NCBI RefSeq assembly: GCF_000506985.1
Contig: NZ_KI650982.1
Location: forward strand, 1 to 64,000
DNA: 64,000 nucleotides
Direction of reading: 5' to 3'
Origin: Advenella kashmirensis W13003
GTDB taxonomy: Bacteria; Pseudomonadota; Gammaproteobacteria; Burkholderiales; Burkholderiaceae_B
The position numbers were made by a program, and so were the translations under genes. Of this stretch, positions 52,802 through 62,785 are shown in pieces. The notes beneath the pieces were generated by a model that saw only the letters and a program-made list of their open reading frames with translations, was not told the origin of the DNA and searched no databases. Position 1 is the first letter of the stretch; each line of letters opens with the position of its first letter.

Positions 52802-54256
52802 ATGAAGTCATCGAATCCACATAAACGTCGAATCGCCATCATTGTGATGTCCGACGAACATTCCGGTCTTGCCTTATCCTCGGGCGGACATCCCTGGATC
52901 AAAACGCCATTCATGGACGACTTTGGGGCCAACAATACAAAATTTGCATCGGCCTACACAAACTCCCCCATCTGTATCCCGGCCAGAGCATCGTTTACAA
53001 CGGGCCTCTATGCGCATGAAAGCCGGAACTGGGACAATGCGCTACCATACAATGGCACTCCCAAAGGATGGACTCATGCCCTCAGAGATCACGGCATCGA
53101 CGTCACCTCAATCGGCAAGCTGCATTATCGCAGCGAAACTGAAGACACCGGCTTTACCCGGCAGATATTGCCCATGCACGTAGTCAATGGAGTTGGAGAT
53201 TTATTGGGAGCGGTCCGGGACCCCTTGCCCGTTCGCCATAAATCGCGTTCCATGGCAGATGAGGTTGGCATCGGAGAAAGCAACTATACACGGTACGACA
53301 GAAATATTGCCGCAGCGTCAATTGACTGGATCAAAGATCATTCCGACCAGGATAACTGGGTCCTCTTTTCTTCTTTTGTCGCCCCGCACTTTCCATTGAT
53401 TGCGCCAGAGCAATTTGCTTCCCTGTACCACTTGGAAGATATTCCCCTGCCAAAGCTGTCTCGCGCGGCAGATCGTCATGACCATCCCTGGATCGACAGC
53501 TTGCGAAAATGTTTCATTCACGACCAGTTTTTTGATGATCAACGCCGTCGGGAAGCACTGCTCAGCTATGGCGCCCTGTGCAGCTTCATGGACGATCATT
53601 TCAGGCAAATCTGTCACACCATCGAGACATGTGGACTGGCTGACGAGGCACTTGTCATTTACACATCCGATCATGGCGACAACATGGGCTCCAGGGGCTT
53701 GTGGGGAAAATCCACGCTTTACGAAGAAGCAGCCCGGATTCCAATGCTGATGCGTGCGCCGGGCAGTACATCGCCCAAAGTGGTCAACACTCATGTCTCG
53801 CTAGTGGACGTGGCGCCGACAATACTCGAGTGGATGGGCTTACCTATACCCGCTTCCCTGCCCGGTAAGTCGCTTTTGAGCGTTGCCTCGCAGCCAGACG
53901 ATCTGGACCGCGCAGTTTTCTCTGAATATCATGCAGCCGGCGCAGAAACCGGCGCATATATGGTCAGGCAAGGCAAATGGAAACTGATCTATTACGTGAA
54001 GATGGAGCCAGAGCTATTTGACCTGGACAATGATCCTGAAGAGCTGAACAACCTGGCTCAGGACGGAAACCATGACAATATTGTGGCGCGACTGACTATG
54101 GAATTAAAAGGCATTGTGGACCCTGAAGCACAGGACGCCATTGCCAAGGCCGATCAGCGAGCGCTGCTTGATGAACACGGAGGCAGAGAAGCAGTCATTG
54201 CCCGGGGCGGTTTCGGCGCGACTCCGGCACCCGGTGCAAAAGCGCAGTTTCGTTAA
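52802..54256 (+). CDS. Sulfatase (alkaline phosphatase superfamily)
   Basis: The 484-residue protein has a formylglycine-type active site, SPICIPARASFTTGLY, with Cys58 in CxPxR. Metal-ligand regions are MSDEHSG near residues 16-22 and YTSDHGDNMGSRGLWGKSTL around 291-310. It would hydrolyse a sulfate ester, though choline-sulfatase- or phosphonate-ester-hydrolase-like substrates are also possible. No signal peptide is visible, so it is probably cytoplasmic. The formylglycine-generating maturase is not in this window. Confidence 0.87.
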   Translation: MKSSNPHKRRIAIIVMSDEHSGLALSSGGHPWIKTPFMDDFGANNTKFASAYTNSPICIPARASFTTGLYAHESRNWDNALPYNGTPKGWTHALRDHGIDVTSIGKLHYRSETEDTGFTRQILPMHVVNGVGDLLGAVRDPLPVRHKSRSMADEVGIGESNYTRYDRNIAAASIDWIKDHSDQDNWVLFSSFVAPHFPLIAPEQFASLYHLEDIPLPKLSRAADRHDHPWIDSLRKCFIHDQFFDDQRRREALLSYGALCSFMDDHFRQICHTIETCGLADEALVIYTSDHGDNMGSRGLWGKSTLYEEAARIPMLMRAPGSTSPKVVNTHVSLVDVAPTILEWMGLPIPASLPGKSLLSVASQPDDLDRAVFSEYHAAGAETGAYMVRQGKWKLIYYVKMEPELFDLDNDPEELNNLAQDGNHDNIVARLTMELKGIVDPEAQDAIAKADQRALLDEHGGREAVIARGGFGATPAPGAKAQFR

Positions 54257-54535
54257 ATGTTTGCTAGCCTGACGAGCAACTCCAATGGTTTTAACGCATT
54301 GCCTATCGAAGTGCTCTGCCATGCACCTCATCGAGGTGAAAGATTACGCTAAATCCATACAACCTCGTCAATAAAGTGGCCTTTAAAGCCATGTACCGCA
54401 GCACAGGTACAATATTTTGCTGGCAGTGCAATAGCTGAGCAGGAAACTCATCTCGTGTATATCAAATCAATCGGTTTCTTGAAGTCATTTCACTGATACA
54501 GATTTTATTTCACTTGTACTTCAGGATTATTTTCA

Positions 54536-55183
54536 ATGAAACTTAACCTATACGCCACCCCCGGTGCCTGTTCGCTCTCCTGCCATATTGTCCTGGAATG
54601 GATCGGTGCGCCATACAAAATCACTTATATTTCAGGCTCCGAGCGCAAAGAATCCGCGTTTCGCAAGATCAATCCCTCCGGTGCAGTACCCGTACTCGAA
54701 GCAGATGATTGGGTGCTGACCCAGAATATAGCGATTCTGAATTTCCTCGCGGACAGCTTTCCGGACACAAAACTTCATGGCGATAGCAGCGCCAAAAGTC
54801 GTGCAGAAGTCAACCGCGCGTTGGCGTTCGCATCCTCTGATTTGCATCCGGCTTTCAAACCTTTGTTTGGTACGACCGCTTATCTTGATGACGAAACTTC
54901 AATTGAAAAAACCAAGACCAATGCGCGCACCCAACTGCGTCATCTATTCGAAATAGTCGACGCAAGTTTGGCTGGTAAGGACTGGATAACCGGAGCGCGC
55001 TCGATTGCTGATCCGCTCCTCTATGCTATTGCACGCTGGACAAAAAACAAAGGCGTGGACGTGAATATCAGCGATCTGTCCAATCTCAACCGCTTCATGA
55101 CCAATATGGACTCGGATGCGGGGGTGCAGAAAGCCATGCAAAACGAGGGTCTGGAGAAGTTTCATCGGCCAGACGCAGAATAG
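54536..55183 (+). CDS. Glutathione S-transferase family protein
   Basis: The 215-residue protein has a thioredoxin-like N-terminal domain (MKLNLYATPGACSLSCHIVL, NPSGAVPVLEADDW) and an alpha-helical C-terminal domain with DWITGARSIADPLLYAI. The start GACSLSCHI with Ser/Cys near residue 13-16 fits the beta-class GST. It stands alone after the sulfatase gene. The interval 54257-54535 shows only weak hairpins. Confidence 0.88.
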   Translation: MKLNLYATPGACSLSCHIVLEWIGAPYKITYISGSERKESAFRKINPSGAVPVLEADDWVLTQNIAILNFLADSFPDTKLHGDSSAKSRAEVNRALAFASSDLHPAFKPLFGTTAYLDDETSIEKTKTNARTQLRHLFEIVDASLAGKDWITGARSIADPLLYAIARWTKNKGVDVNISDLSNLNRFMTNMDSDAGVQKAMQNEGLEKFHRPDAE

Positions 55184-55237
55184 AATTACGGAGTACAGAT
55201 CGGCATCAAGCCACGCACCAGGGCGGGGCAACCCGCA

Positions 55238-58200
55238 TCAACCAGCGATACCCTGCTCCTGATGCCGGATCAGTCGTGCATAAGGGCCATATCGGGTAAG
55301 CAATGCATCGTGCGTGCCTTGTTCAACCAGTTTTCCGTCATCCAGAACCAGGATCTGGTCAGCTTCTCGAATTGTCGACAACCGGTGTGCAATAATCAGG
55401 GTAGTACGCTCACGCATCAGCAAAGTGAGCGCTTCCCGTACCTGCATTTCACTCAGACTATCCAAATGCGACGTTGCCTCATCCAGGATCAAAATGGGCG
55501 CGTTCTTCAAAAAGGCACGTGCGATGGCAATACGTTGTCGTTGCCCTCCCGATAGCTGCGTACCCCGCTCACCGACAAGCGTGTCCAGCCCTTGCGGCAG
55601 CGAGGCAACGAACGCGGATAGCGCTGCGGATTCCAGCGCCTTGCGTACCTCTGCTTCACTTGCATCAGGACGGGCGAGTCTGATGTTTGCTGCTAGCGTG
55701 TCGTTAAACAAATAGGTGTCCTGCGTGACCAGGGCAACGTGGTCTCTCAGGTTATCCAGTTCGAGTTGGCGGATGTCGGTGCCGCCGATACGAATTGCTC
55801 CCGCACTAACGTCCCAGAATCGCAGCAGCAAGTTGGCAATTGTGCTTTTGCCGGCTCCGGAAGCGCCTACCAGTGCGGTAGTCGTACCGGACGGGAGCGA
55901 AAAGGAAAGTGCATCCAGAGTAAGGCGCGAGACCGGCGTATACCGAAAGTCTACTTTATCAAAGTCGATTGATAGCCCTTGCGGCGCTGGGACGAGCCGT
56001 TGCGGTCCGTCCCTGACCGGAACGGGCTCTTTGTGCACCACATGTAGCCGCCGGCTGGCGGCTACAGTATCAGCCAATTGGCGGCTTACCTGTGAGATTT
56101 CGGATACCGGCAGAAAGGTGGCGACCGCCACGAGCACCAGCAATGGCACCATGGTCGGGTCAAGCGCACCGGCATTGGCGAGCAAGGCACCGGTAACGGC
56201 AACCGCCAATCCGCCCAGACCCATCGCCAGCTCGAAGCAGGCACTCTGGGCAGATAAATCATTCAATATCGCTTGCCTTTGGCGGCTGTATGATTGGGCA
56301 ATATCCAAAAACTGTCTGCGCCGACGAGCGGTAGCCTGAAAGGCGGTCAGATCGGCCATCCCCTGGATGGTATCGGTAAGATGCGCACTCATTTGGCCAA
56401 GGGACTGACGGGCCTGTTCCCCCAGCGCATCAATCCGTCGTCTGCTGCGCACCGGAGACAACAACGCATAGGCAAGAAAAGGCAGCAACGCGAGCGCGAT
56501 CGGCCAGCTATAGATTGCCAGAAATCCTAGTACGGTAGCTGGTACAAGGACCGATACAATCGCTGGCGCAATGGTATGGGCATAAAAGTACTCGATCATT
56601 TCCACGTCCTGCGTGGCCAGTGATACCAGGTCCCCTGAGCGACGCTCCAGCAGATATGCTGGCGCAAGCCGTTCGAGTTTTTCATACAAATCGATCCGCA
56701 TGTTGGCCAGCAGTTTATAAGCCATTGCATGCGCGAGCCAGGATTCGAGCCAATGAAATAACGCGGCCAGCGGCGCAACAACCAGCAACGCAATAATCAA
56801 CATCTGCGTTGGCTGGCCATTGCGCAGAGCAGCGACAACAAGCGCACTCAGCACGCCCACGCCGATGAAAGCGGCAACCCGTGCCACGCCGAGCAAGATG
56901 GTTGCAACCAGTGTCAGGCGCCAGGGTCTGACGACCGACAGGAGCGTAGCCAATACGTCCGGCCACCCCACCCTGGCGGCATCTTCCTCCAGTGGTCGTG
57001 GTTTGGAGCCGCTGTCGCGGTTTGGCGGCGCTGCAGGGTCAGTCTGCGTATCGGCCTTCCCCGAGATCTGGCTGACACTGGTCTGCTCTCGCATCAAACG
57101 ATAGTACAGCCCCTTTTGCTGCATCAATGTCTTGTGGGATCCAGACTCAACAATCCGCCCCTGTTCCAGCACCAGGATTCTATCGGCATTAATCACACTG
57201 GCCAGGCGATGCGCCAGGATTAGCGTGGTTCTTCCCGCCATAAGCCGGTCCAGCGCCTCCTGGATCAGAAATTCATTCTGTGAGTCTACCGATGACAGCG
57301 CCTCGTCCAGTATAAGAATCGGCGCGTCCCGCAACAGCGCCCGGGCGATACCGACACGCTGCCGCTGTCCTCCAGACAGTTGGAGTCCACGATCACCCAC
57401 CTGCGTCTTGTAACCATCAGGCAAAGTCATAATAAAAGCGTCGATATTGGCTGACCGGGCGGCCGCGCGAACCTGTTCAGGCGTCGCATCCGGGCGGCCC
57501 AAGCGTATATTTTCGTCCAGCGTGCCATGAAACAGAGTGATATCCTGACTGACCAGTGCAATGCGCGATAGCAATGTCTCTTCGGAGAGATCACGGATAT
57601 CATATCCACCCAGGTATATATGGCCACTTTGTGGCGTCACCTCGCGCAAAAGCAATCGAACAATGGTAGACTTGCCCGCGCCGCTGGGGCCAACTACGCC
57701 GATGCGCTCACCGGCCGCTATGTCCAAGTTCAGGCCGCTGTGCGCCATGCGCTCGGGTTGATACGCGAAAGTCACATTATCAAATCGGATATGCGGCTCC
57801 AGATCTGTGGGCGACATTTCACGTCCCGATGCTGTGTCGATACGATTCGCATCGTTGAGCGCATGGATACCGGCCGCTGCCGACTGTCCAAGCATGCCCT
57901 GGTGCAGGACTGAGCGCAGGTCGCGCAGCGGACGAAAGATTTCAGTACCCGCCATCAAGACTATCAGAAGCGCTTCCAGGCTCATCTCGCCCTGCACCAC
58001 GCGCGTTGCACCCAGCGCGATGGCAATCGCGGCTCCCATGGCAACACCCAGATCGCTCATGCCTCGCGTGAGTACGCTAACCGACAAGACCCAGAATGTC
58101 TTGTCTGACAGATGACGGGCTCTCTCGGCCAGCCGCAGGCCGAAACTTTTTCCCTGACCAAATGCTTTAAGCGTAGGCAAACCCTGCATGGCGTCCAGAA

Positions 58201-58792
58201 AATCTTCTCCGAACTCTCTGAGTGCCTGTGCCCGCTCCTGGCTGGCGCGCCGATCCAGCGCGTGTACAGCAGCCGGAGCCAGCAACGAGAAGAGTGCCGC
58301 GATGAGCAGTACTGAGGCTGTTGGGAGGTCCCAGAACGCAATAACGGCGAAGATAGCTATGGGTGCAATGAGCGAAATGGCGACCTGGGGCAAATAACGG
58401 CCAAAAAACGTCTGCAATTGCTCAACCCCATCGATAACACTCAACATGACGCCACCCGTACGCTGGCTGCCCAGCCAGGCTGGCCCCAGTTCGACAAGAC
58501 GGTCATACAGCCCCGCACGTAAGGTAAGCTGGATCCCGGCCGCAGACCGGTTAGCTTCGATCGTTCGCAAATGATCAAGCCAGGCGCGCAGCAGCACCAT
58601 GGCAACCGCATATAACGCCGGCGCCAACCATTGCTGCCAGGGCTGCTGATCGAATACGCGGGACAATAACTGGCCCAGAAAAACGTAACGAGCGATGCCG
58701 GCCAGCAACGCCAGCAGGCCCAACAACACCCCACCGAGCATGCGAGTACGCAAACCGGCGGTCATCATCCACAGGCGATAGTCAAAGTACAT
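55238..58792 (-). CDS. Fused CydDC-like ABC exporter
   Basis: One chain of about 1184 residues holds two complete exporter halves: TMD1-NBD1-TMD2-NBD2. Walker A motifs are GPSGAGKS (near 368-375) and GASGAGKS (near 976-983). Both halves have LSGGQRQR signatures, LDEAxS Walker B regions, and AHRL H-loops. CydD- and CydC-like exporters move thiols such as glutathione or cysteine across the inner membrane for cytochrome assembly. The usual form is two genes; here one polypeptide makes the heterodimer. Start at 58792 follows AAGGAG. Confidence 0.88.
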   Translation of the reverse strand: MYFDYRLWMMTAGLRTRMLGGVLLGLLALLAGIARYVFLGQLLSRVFDQQPWQQWLAPALYAVAMVLLRAWLDHLRTIEANRSAAGIQLTLRAGLYDRLVELGPAWLGSQRTGGVMLSVIDGVEQLQTFFGRYLPQVAISLIAPIAIFAVIAFWDLPTASVLLIAALFSLLAPAAVHALDRRASQERAQALREFGEDFLDAMQGLPTLKAFGQGKSFGLRLAERARHLSDKTFWVLSVSVLTRGMSDLGVAMGAAIAIALGATRVVQGEMSLEALLIVLMAGTEIFRPLRDLRSVLHQGMLGQSAAAGIHALNDANRIDTASGREMSPTDLEPHIRFDNVTFAYQPERMAHSGLNLDIAAGERIGVVGPSGAGKSTIVRLLLREVTPQSGHIYLGGYDIRDLSEETLLSRIALVSQDITLFHGTLDENIRLGRPDATPEQVRAAARSANIDAFIMTLPDGYKTQVGDRGLQLSGGQRQRVGIARALLRDAPILILDEALSSVDSQNEFLIQEALDRLMAGRTTLILAHRLASVINADRILVLEQGRIVESGSHKTLMQQKGLYYRLMREQTSVSQISGKADTQTDPAAPPNRDSGSKPRPLEEDAARVGWPDVLATLLSVVRPWRLTLVATILLGVARVAAFIGVGVLSALVVAALRNGQPTQMLIIALLVVAPLAALFHWLESWLAHAMAYKLLANMRIDLYEKLERLAPAYLLERRSGDLVSLATQDVEMIEYFYAHTIAPAIVSVLVPATVLGFLAIYSWPIALALLPFLAYALLSPVRSRRRIDALGEQARQSLGQMSAHLTDTIQGMADLTAFQATARRRRQFLDIAQSYSRQRQAILNDLSAQSACFELAMGLGGLAVAVTGALLANAGALDPTMVPLLVLVAVATFLPVSEISQVSRQLADTVAASRRLHVVHKEPVPVRDGPQRLVPAPQGLSIDFDKVDFRYTPVSRLTLDALSFSLPSGTTTALVGASGAGKSTIANLLLRFWDVSAGAIRIGGTDIRQLELDNLRDHVALVTQDTYLFNDTLAANIRLARPDASEAEVRKALESAALSAFVASLPQGLDTLVGERGTQLSGGQRQRIAIARAFLKNAPILILDEATSHLDSLSEMQVREALTLLMRERTTLIIAHRLSTIREADQILVLDDGKLVEQGTHDALLTRYGPYARLIRHQEQGIAG

Positions 58793-58919
58793 AGCCACTC
58801 CTTTACATCACGATATCTTACTGACTGGACAAGTCAAAGACAATCAATTATGGCCAGCTGGCATTATTACAATCGGGATACATGAGGTCGCCAGATTGGC
58901 CGCCGTTGGAACGGGATAA

Positions 58920-60152
58920 TCACACCGGTGTGCGTATACCGCGATTTCTTTCCCATGGCATAAAAACAAGCACTAACAAAGTACACAAGCCGGCGCCGAT
59001 AAATGCATAATCATATCGGCCGCTGAACACCACATAGGATGCAAAGCACGCGGGCGCAATCATATTGACCAGGTTAACGAGTACGCTTGCACCTGCGGCT
59101 GTCTCAGAGACCCATTCCGGAGGCGAGCGCCGGGCAATCTCCGCTATTTGAACACCATTCCAACTTGCCGCTGTGCTTCCCGCCACGAATGCCAGGAGCA
59201 TGACGGTCCACACAGGCCAATCCGGATTTGTCAGACCCATGAGTGCCGTTGTCGTGGCCGATAGAACCGCTGTTATCGACAATGTCGCAACGGAAGAGTC
59301 GAAATAGTCAGATAGCCAACCCAGCATGACGCGGCCCAACACGCCTCCTGTCTGCATCACAGCGAAAACGGCGCCCGCAAGCCCGAGTGAATAACCCATC
59401 GCATCGACTAAATAAATGACAGTGAAGGTGAACCAGCAGCTTTGGGCAACCGCAAACAGGCTGCCTACTATCGACATCTTGAATAATCCAGGCCCGCGAG
59501 CGAGTGATGCCAGCGGCACCGCAAGATTTCTGAACGATTGCCATGTAGGCAGATGAATCAGGCCTTGTGATATTCTGTTATTGATGCCATCCAGGGTAGC
59601 GCTGAGCGACCAGGTAATCACAGTTGGAATAAGCACAATAAGTCCGCAAACAAGCAGTGCAACGCGCCAACCCCACAGGACGACGATACCGGGTATGCAA
59701 AGACCCGCAACAATGCCGCCGAGCGGCACCCCGGCCTGCTTGATGGAAAACATCAAATTGCGCTTTCCGGGAGGCGAGAACCGCAGCAGGATTTCACTGC
59801 CTGCGGGATTTGCCACGCCATTGCTGATACCCATCGCGAAGCAGGCAGCCAGTGCCACGCCAATGCTTGGCGACAGGAAAAGCCCCAGGCACATCGTGCC
59901 CAGCACCAGCGTCAGCTGCAACGTGCGCATTCCGCCAATCGCTTTAAGCATTGCCGAACCGGCTATCAAAATGGCGAGACTGCCAAAGGAGTTACTCGCG
60001 GTAAAGTAACCGATCGCACTGCCGCTCCAGCCGAATTCTTCAGATACCGCCGGCGTAATGATGGGAATAAGACGAGAAAGAAATGATGAGGTAGTTTGGA
60101 GGATCAGGATGGCTGCGATCGGCGCAAGCCAGTTCGGTGTTGCGTGTTTCAT
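58920..60152 (-). CDS. MFS transporter
   Basis: The 410-residue protein has about twelve membrane segments and a major-facilitator layout. LGWLSDYFDSSVATLS after helix 8 resembles the internal MFS loop motif. No substrate can be read. It lies between the ABC exporter and the isochorismatase-like gene cluster, and all are on the minus strand. Confidence 0.85.
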   Translation of the reverse strand: MKHATPNWLAPIAAILILQTTSSFLSRLIPIITPAVSEEFGWSGSAIGYFTASNSFGSLAILIAGSAMLKAIGGMRTLQLTLVLGTMCLGLFLSPSIGVALAACFAMGISNGVANPAGSEILLRFSPPGKRNLMFSIKQAGVPLGGIVAGLCIPGIVVLWGWRVALLVCGLIVLIPTVITWSLSATLDGINNRISQGLIHLPTWQSFRNLAVPLASLARGPGLFKMSIVGSLFAVAQSCWFTFTVIYLVDAMGYSLGLAGAVFAVMQTGGVLGRVMLGWLSDYFDSSVATLSITAVLSATTTALMGLTNPDWPVWTVMLLAFVAGSTAASWNGVQIAEIARRSPPEWVSETAAGASVLVNLVNMIAPACFASYVVFSGRYDYAFIGAGLCTLLVLVFMPWERNRGIRTPV

Positions 60153-60335
60153 CGTGTCTCGTCAATGATTCTAATGGGATTGTGCGCGGCTACCCTCCAG
60201 ATCCCAATATGGCTCTGCTGATATCTGCTATGAAATATGATACGCCAATCTTCCGGGTGACATTTGCCAGGCGTCGGCTGGGCAATAAGTATCTGGGCAA
60301 ACCAGATTGTTTTAATAATTGCCGGAAAGACAAGA

Positions 60336-60357
60336 CCAGGGCAAGAACATGCCCTGG
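60336..60357. terminator. Strong hairpin in the MFS upstream interval
   Basis: CCAGGGCA and TGCCCTGG form a perfect 8-bp stem around AGAACA. GTTTGATT follows on the plus strand and TCTTGTCTTT on the minus strand. It probably ends the isochorismatase/SDR operon transcript. The rest of 60153-60462 holds no gene. Confidence 0.65.
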
Positions 60358-60462
60358 GTTTGATTCTATAACTGATTCAGAAACAATCACGCTCCGGCTT
60401 GATCACCCATACCAGTCATGTTGAAGACGCACTACCCTGCTACGCTGATTTAAAACCGATGC

Positions 60463-61065
60463 TCAACCCGCTGATGGGTTCATAAATTTCACCGAATCCG
60501 TGGTTTCAATCAAGCAGAAACGCGTGATGCTCTGGATCGAATTGGCATGCTCTTCGGCGCTATGGGCTGCGCAAGCGTCTTCAAGCACGATCACTTCATA
60601 GTCGCGATCGTGCGCATCCCGTACAGTCGCCTGCACGACCGCTTGCGTCGAGACGCCCGAGCAATAAATTCGCTCTACGCCTTGCGCGCGCAGCTGGGCC
60701 TGTAACGTTGTCGAATAGAAGGGGCTGACGCGATGCTTGACGACATGAATATCGCCAGGTTGTTGTTCCAGATCGGGGTGGATTTCAGTTCCCCAGGTTC
60801 CCAGTTTAAACATGCCGCCTTTGGGCGCACCTGAAAAAACCGGCGACGCAGCCGGGCACTCCTGATATTCAGGTGAAAATCCAACGCGCACGAAACCGAC
60901 CAGTATCCCTGCCTGGCGCGCTTTTTTGATCGCCTCGGCCGTCCTGGCAATCACATTCCGTTCGCGTACCTGTTCTCCCATTGGACCTTTTCCGCTAGGC
61001 CCGTCATCGTGCACGAGATCGTTTTCCATGTCCAACACCAAATAAATCGAACGGGGAAGTTGCAT
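60463..61065 (-). CDS. Isochorismatase-like hydrolase lacking the catalytic Cys
   Basis: The 200-residue protein has the isochorismatase/cysteine hydrolase fold, with Asp12 (LVLDMENDLV) and Lys110 (IHVVKHRVSPFYST). In the third motif, YCSGVSTQAVVQATVRDA, the nucleophile position is Val144, where Cys is usual. The enzyme may not be an amidase of the usual kind. True isochorismatases such as EntB also lack this Cys. It shares its strand with SDR, racemase-like and Bug genes. Confidence 0.8.
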   Translation of the reverse strand: MQLPRSIYLVLDMENDLVHDDGPSGKGPMGEQVRERNVIARTAEAIKKARQAGILVGFVRVGFSPEYQECPAASPVFSGAPKGGMFKLGTWGTEIHPDLEQQPGDIHVVKHRVSPFYSTTLQAQLRAQGVERIYCSGVSTQAVVQATVRDAHDRDYEVIVLEDACAAHSAEEHANSIQSITRFCLIETTDSVKFMNPSAG

Positions 61066-61096
61066 ATCGGTAATTCCTTAAATTGGCCAAAAAAAT

Positions 61097-61864
61097 TTAG
61101 TCACACCAGATGCCACCATTAACATCCAGCGTTTCTCCTGAAATAAATGACGATTGCGGTGCAGCCAGGAACAGCACTGCAGCGGCCACTTCGGCGGCTG
61201 TTCCCATACGCCCCACCGGTATCAGATCACGCAGGGACGATGGGAAATTTTGCGTCATTGCCGAAGCCACCGGTCCCGGTGCAACTGCATTGACGGTAAC
61301 ACCGGAACTGGCCAGTTCCTTTGCGAGGAACGAGGTCATAATATGCACGCCGGCCTTGGACACGCCATAGGCGACATTGCTCGCTTGATCCTGCTCCTGT
61401 GGATTCAGCCACGGTCGTGGGTTTCCTCCATTTTTGCCGATGACGGAACCAAGATTGACGATTCTGCCAAAGCCCTGGCGGCGCATGTGAGGAATAACCG
61501 CCTGGCAACACAGAAACGTGCCCTTTAGATTGATATCAATCGTCCGGTCCCACTCTGCTTCCTGAAGATGCTCGGCGCTACCGGTGGATACCACGCCAGC
61601 AACATTTACCAGTATATCGAGTTGTCCGAATCGCCGAACGATTTCCGCGACACAGTCTTGTATATCGCCACGCACCGTTATATCCAGCAGTCGGCTTTCG
61701 ATCCCCGGATGTGCCAGGGAATCTTCTGGCTCAGAGATATCCGCAGCCACAACGCGTGCGCCGCATCGGGCCAACGCCTCGGAGACGGCTCGCCCTATCC
61801 CCCCTGCTCCGCCGGTAACAAGCGCGACTCTGTTCGTTAACATTTCAGAATTGTACATATTCAT
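61097..61864 (-). CDS. SDR-family oxidoreductase
   Basis: The 255-residue protein has the dinucleotide motif TGGAGGIGRA, NVAGVV, and the catalytic YGVSKAG (YxxxK), with a Ser in LGSVIGK. Classical short-chain dehydrogenase/reductase of NAD(P)-dependent oxidations; the substrate is unknown. Start MNMYNSEMLTN is uncertain because no clear ribosome site precedes either ATG. It is in the same-strand cluster with Bug and racemase-like genes. Confidence 0.88.
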   Translation of the reverse strand: MNMYNSEMLTNRVALVTGGAGGIGRAVSEALARCGARVVAADISEPEDSLAHPGIESRLLDITVRGDIQDCVAEIVRRFGQLDILVNVAGVVSTGSAEHLQEAEWDRTIDINLKGTFLCCQAVIPHMRRQGFGRIVNLGSVIGKNGGNPRPWLNPQEQDQASNVAYGVSKAGVHIMTSFLAKELASSGVTVNAVAPGPVASAMTQNFPSSLRDLIPVGRMGTAAEVAAAVLFLAAPQSSFISGETLDVNGGIWCD

Positions 61865-61934
61865 TGCTCAAAGCCAGTCCTATGAAAAACCAGTTCGCCG
61901 CCCCAACGGCTCGCATATTGATCTCAGTATTGCA

Positions 61935-62744
61935 TCAATCCTCTTGCCCAAGCCGGTCCAATCCGTAAAAAGAGAAGATCTCATCGACCCGGCCCATTTC
62001 GGGAAGATTGTGATAATAGCCATTACGGCACGGTTTGGTCCCGCAGAATTTGCGCATATCGGCCATGGCCTCTGCTTGCTTGACCCAGGCGGCCAGAGAG
62101 TCAAGAACCGGCACCCCGTCGACCTCCGAGACTTTATTTTGGGCCAGCAATATATTCAAGGGTGCTTCGCCCGGAATGATCACTTCCGCTCCTTTGGCGA
62201 TGAGTTCGCGTGCAGACTGGCGAAAGCGTTCGATAAGGACGTGGGGGTCCTGAAAAGCATCCAGGACGTCATTGAAGGTGAATCCTACAGGCATCGCTCC
62301 CGCAAAACGCGCTGCCAGCCCGTGTACCGACGCGTTCTGGGAGATGAGATCATCGAAATCATCGATAAATACCAGCACGCCGAATTTTCTTCCGAGCATG
62401 CAGGCAGTCAACATTGCCGACTCCCCGTAACCCACGACGGGAATATCCACCAGGCCGCGAATTTCTCGCAGCGCCGGATCAGGCAAGGTGCTGATCGCAA
62501 ACACATCATATCCCTGGCGCTGTGCCTCTACTGCAGCTGTCATGAATTGCAATCCATGAATATACTGTAGCGGTGCATGTCGTATATCGGATCCTGGGTA
62601 ATTCGTTCTGTATGTTCCAGGAACCATACCGTGCAGATCAATTGTCGTATCCGGTCGGGCAATGCGTTTGAAGTGCTTCATCAATGCGTCATGATAGACG
62701 CCTAATTCGTCCAATACCGTAAAACTTTGATGCCAGATTTTCAT
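61935..62744 (-). CDS. Asp/Glu racemase-superfamily protein without catalytic Cys pair
   Basis: The 269-residue protein follows the Asp/Glu/hydantoin racemase fold (GYDVFAISTLPDPALREI, IPVVGYGESAMLTACMLG). At the first catalytic position the sequence is AISTLPDP, with no Cys. The second site, VIIPGEAPLNI, has Gly-Glu where GCA is usual. Ordinary two-Cys racemisation is therefore unlikely. It lies between SDR and Bug genes and may act on an acid imported by the Bug system. Confidence 0.75.
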   Translation of the reverse strand: MKIWHQSFTVLDELGVYHDALMKHFKRIARPDTTIDLHGMVPGTYRTNYPGSDIRHAPLQYIHGLQFMTAAVEAQRQGYDVFAISTLPDPALREIRGLVDIPVVGYGESAMLTACMLGRKFGVLVFIDDFDDLISQNASVHGLAARFAGAMPVGFTFNDVLDAFQDPHVLIERFRQSARELIAKGAEVIIPGEAPLNILLAQNKVSEVDGVPVLDSLAAWVKQAEAMADMRKFCGTKPCRNGYYHNLPEMGRVDEIFSFYGLDRLGQED

Positions 62745-62785
62745 AAATACACCGAAATTTGAATGATTAAAACAAGCGCTTTTAT

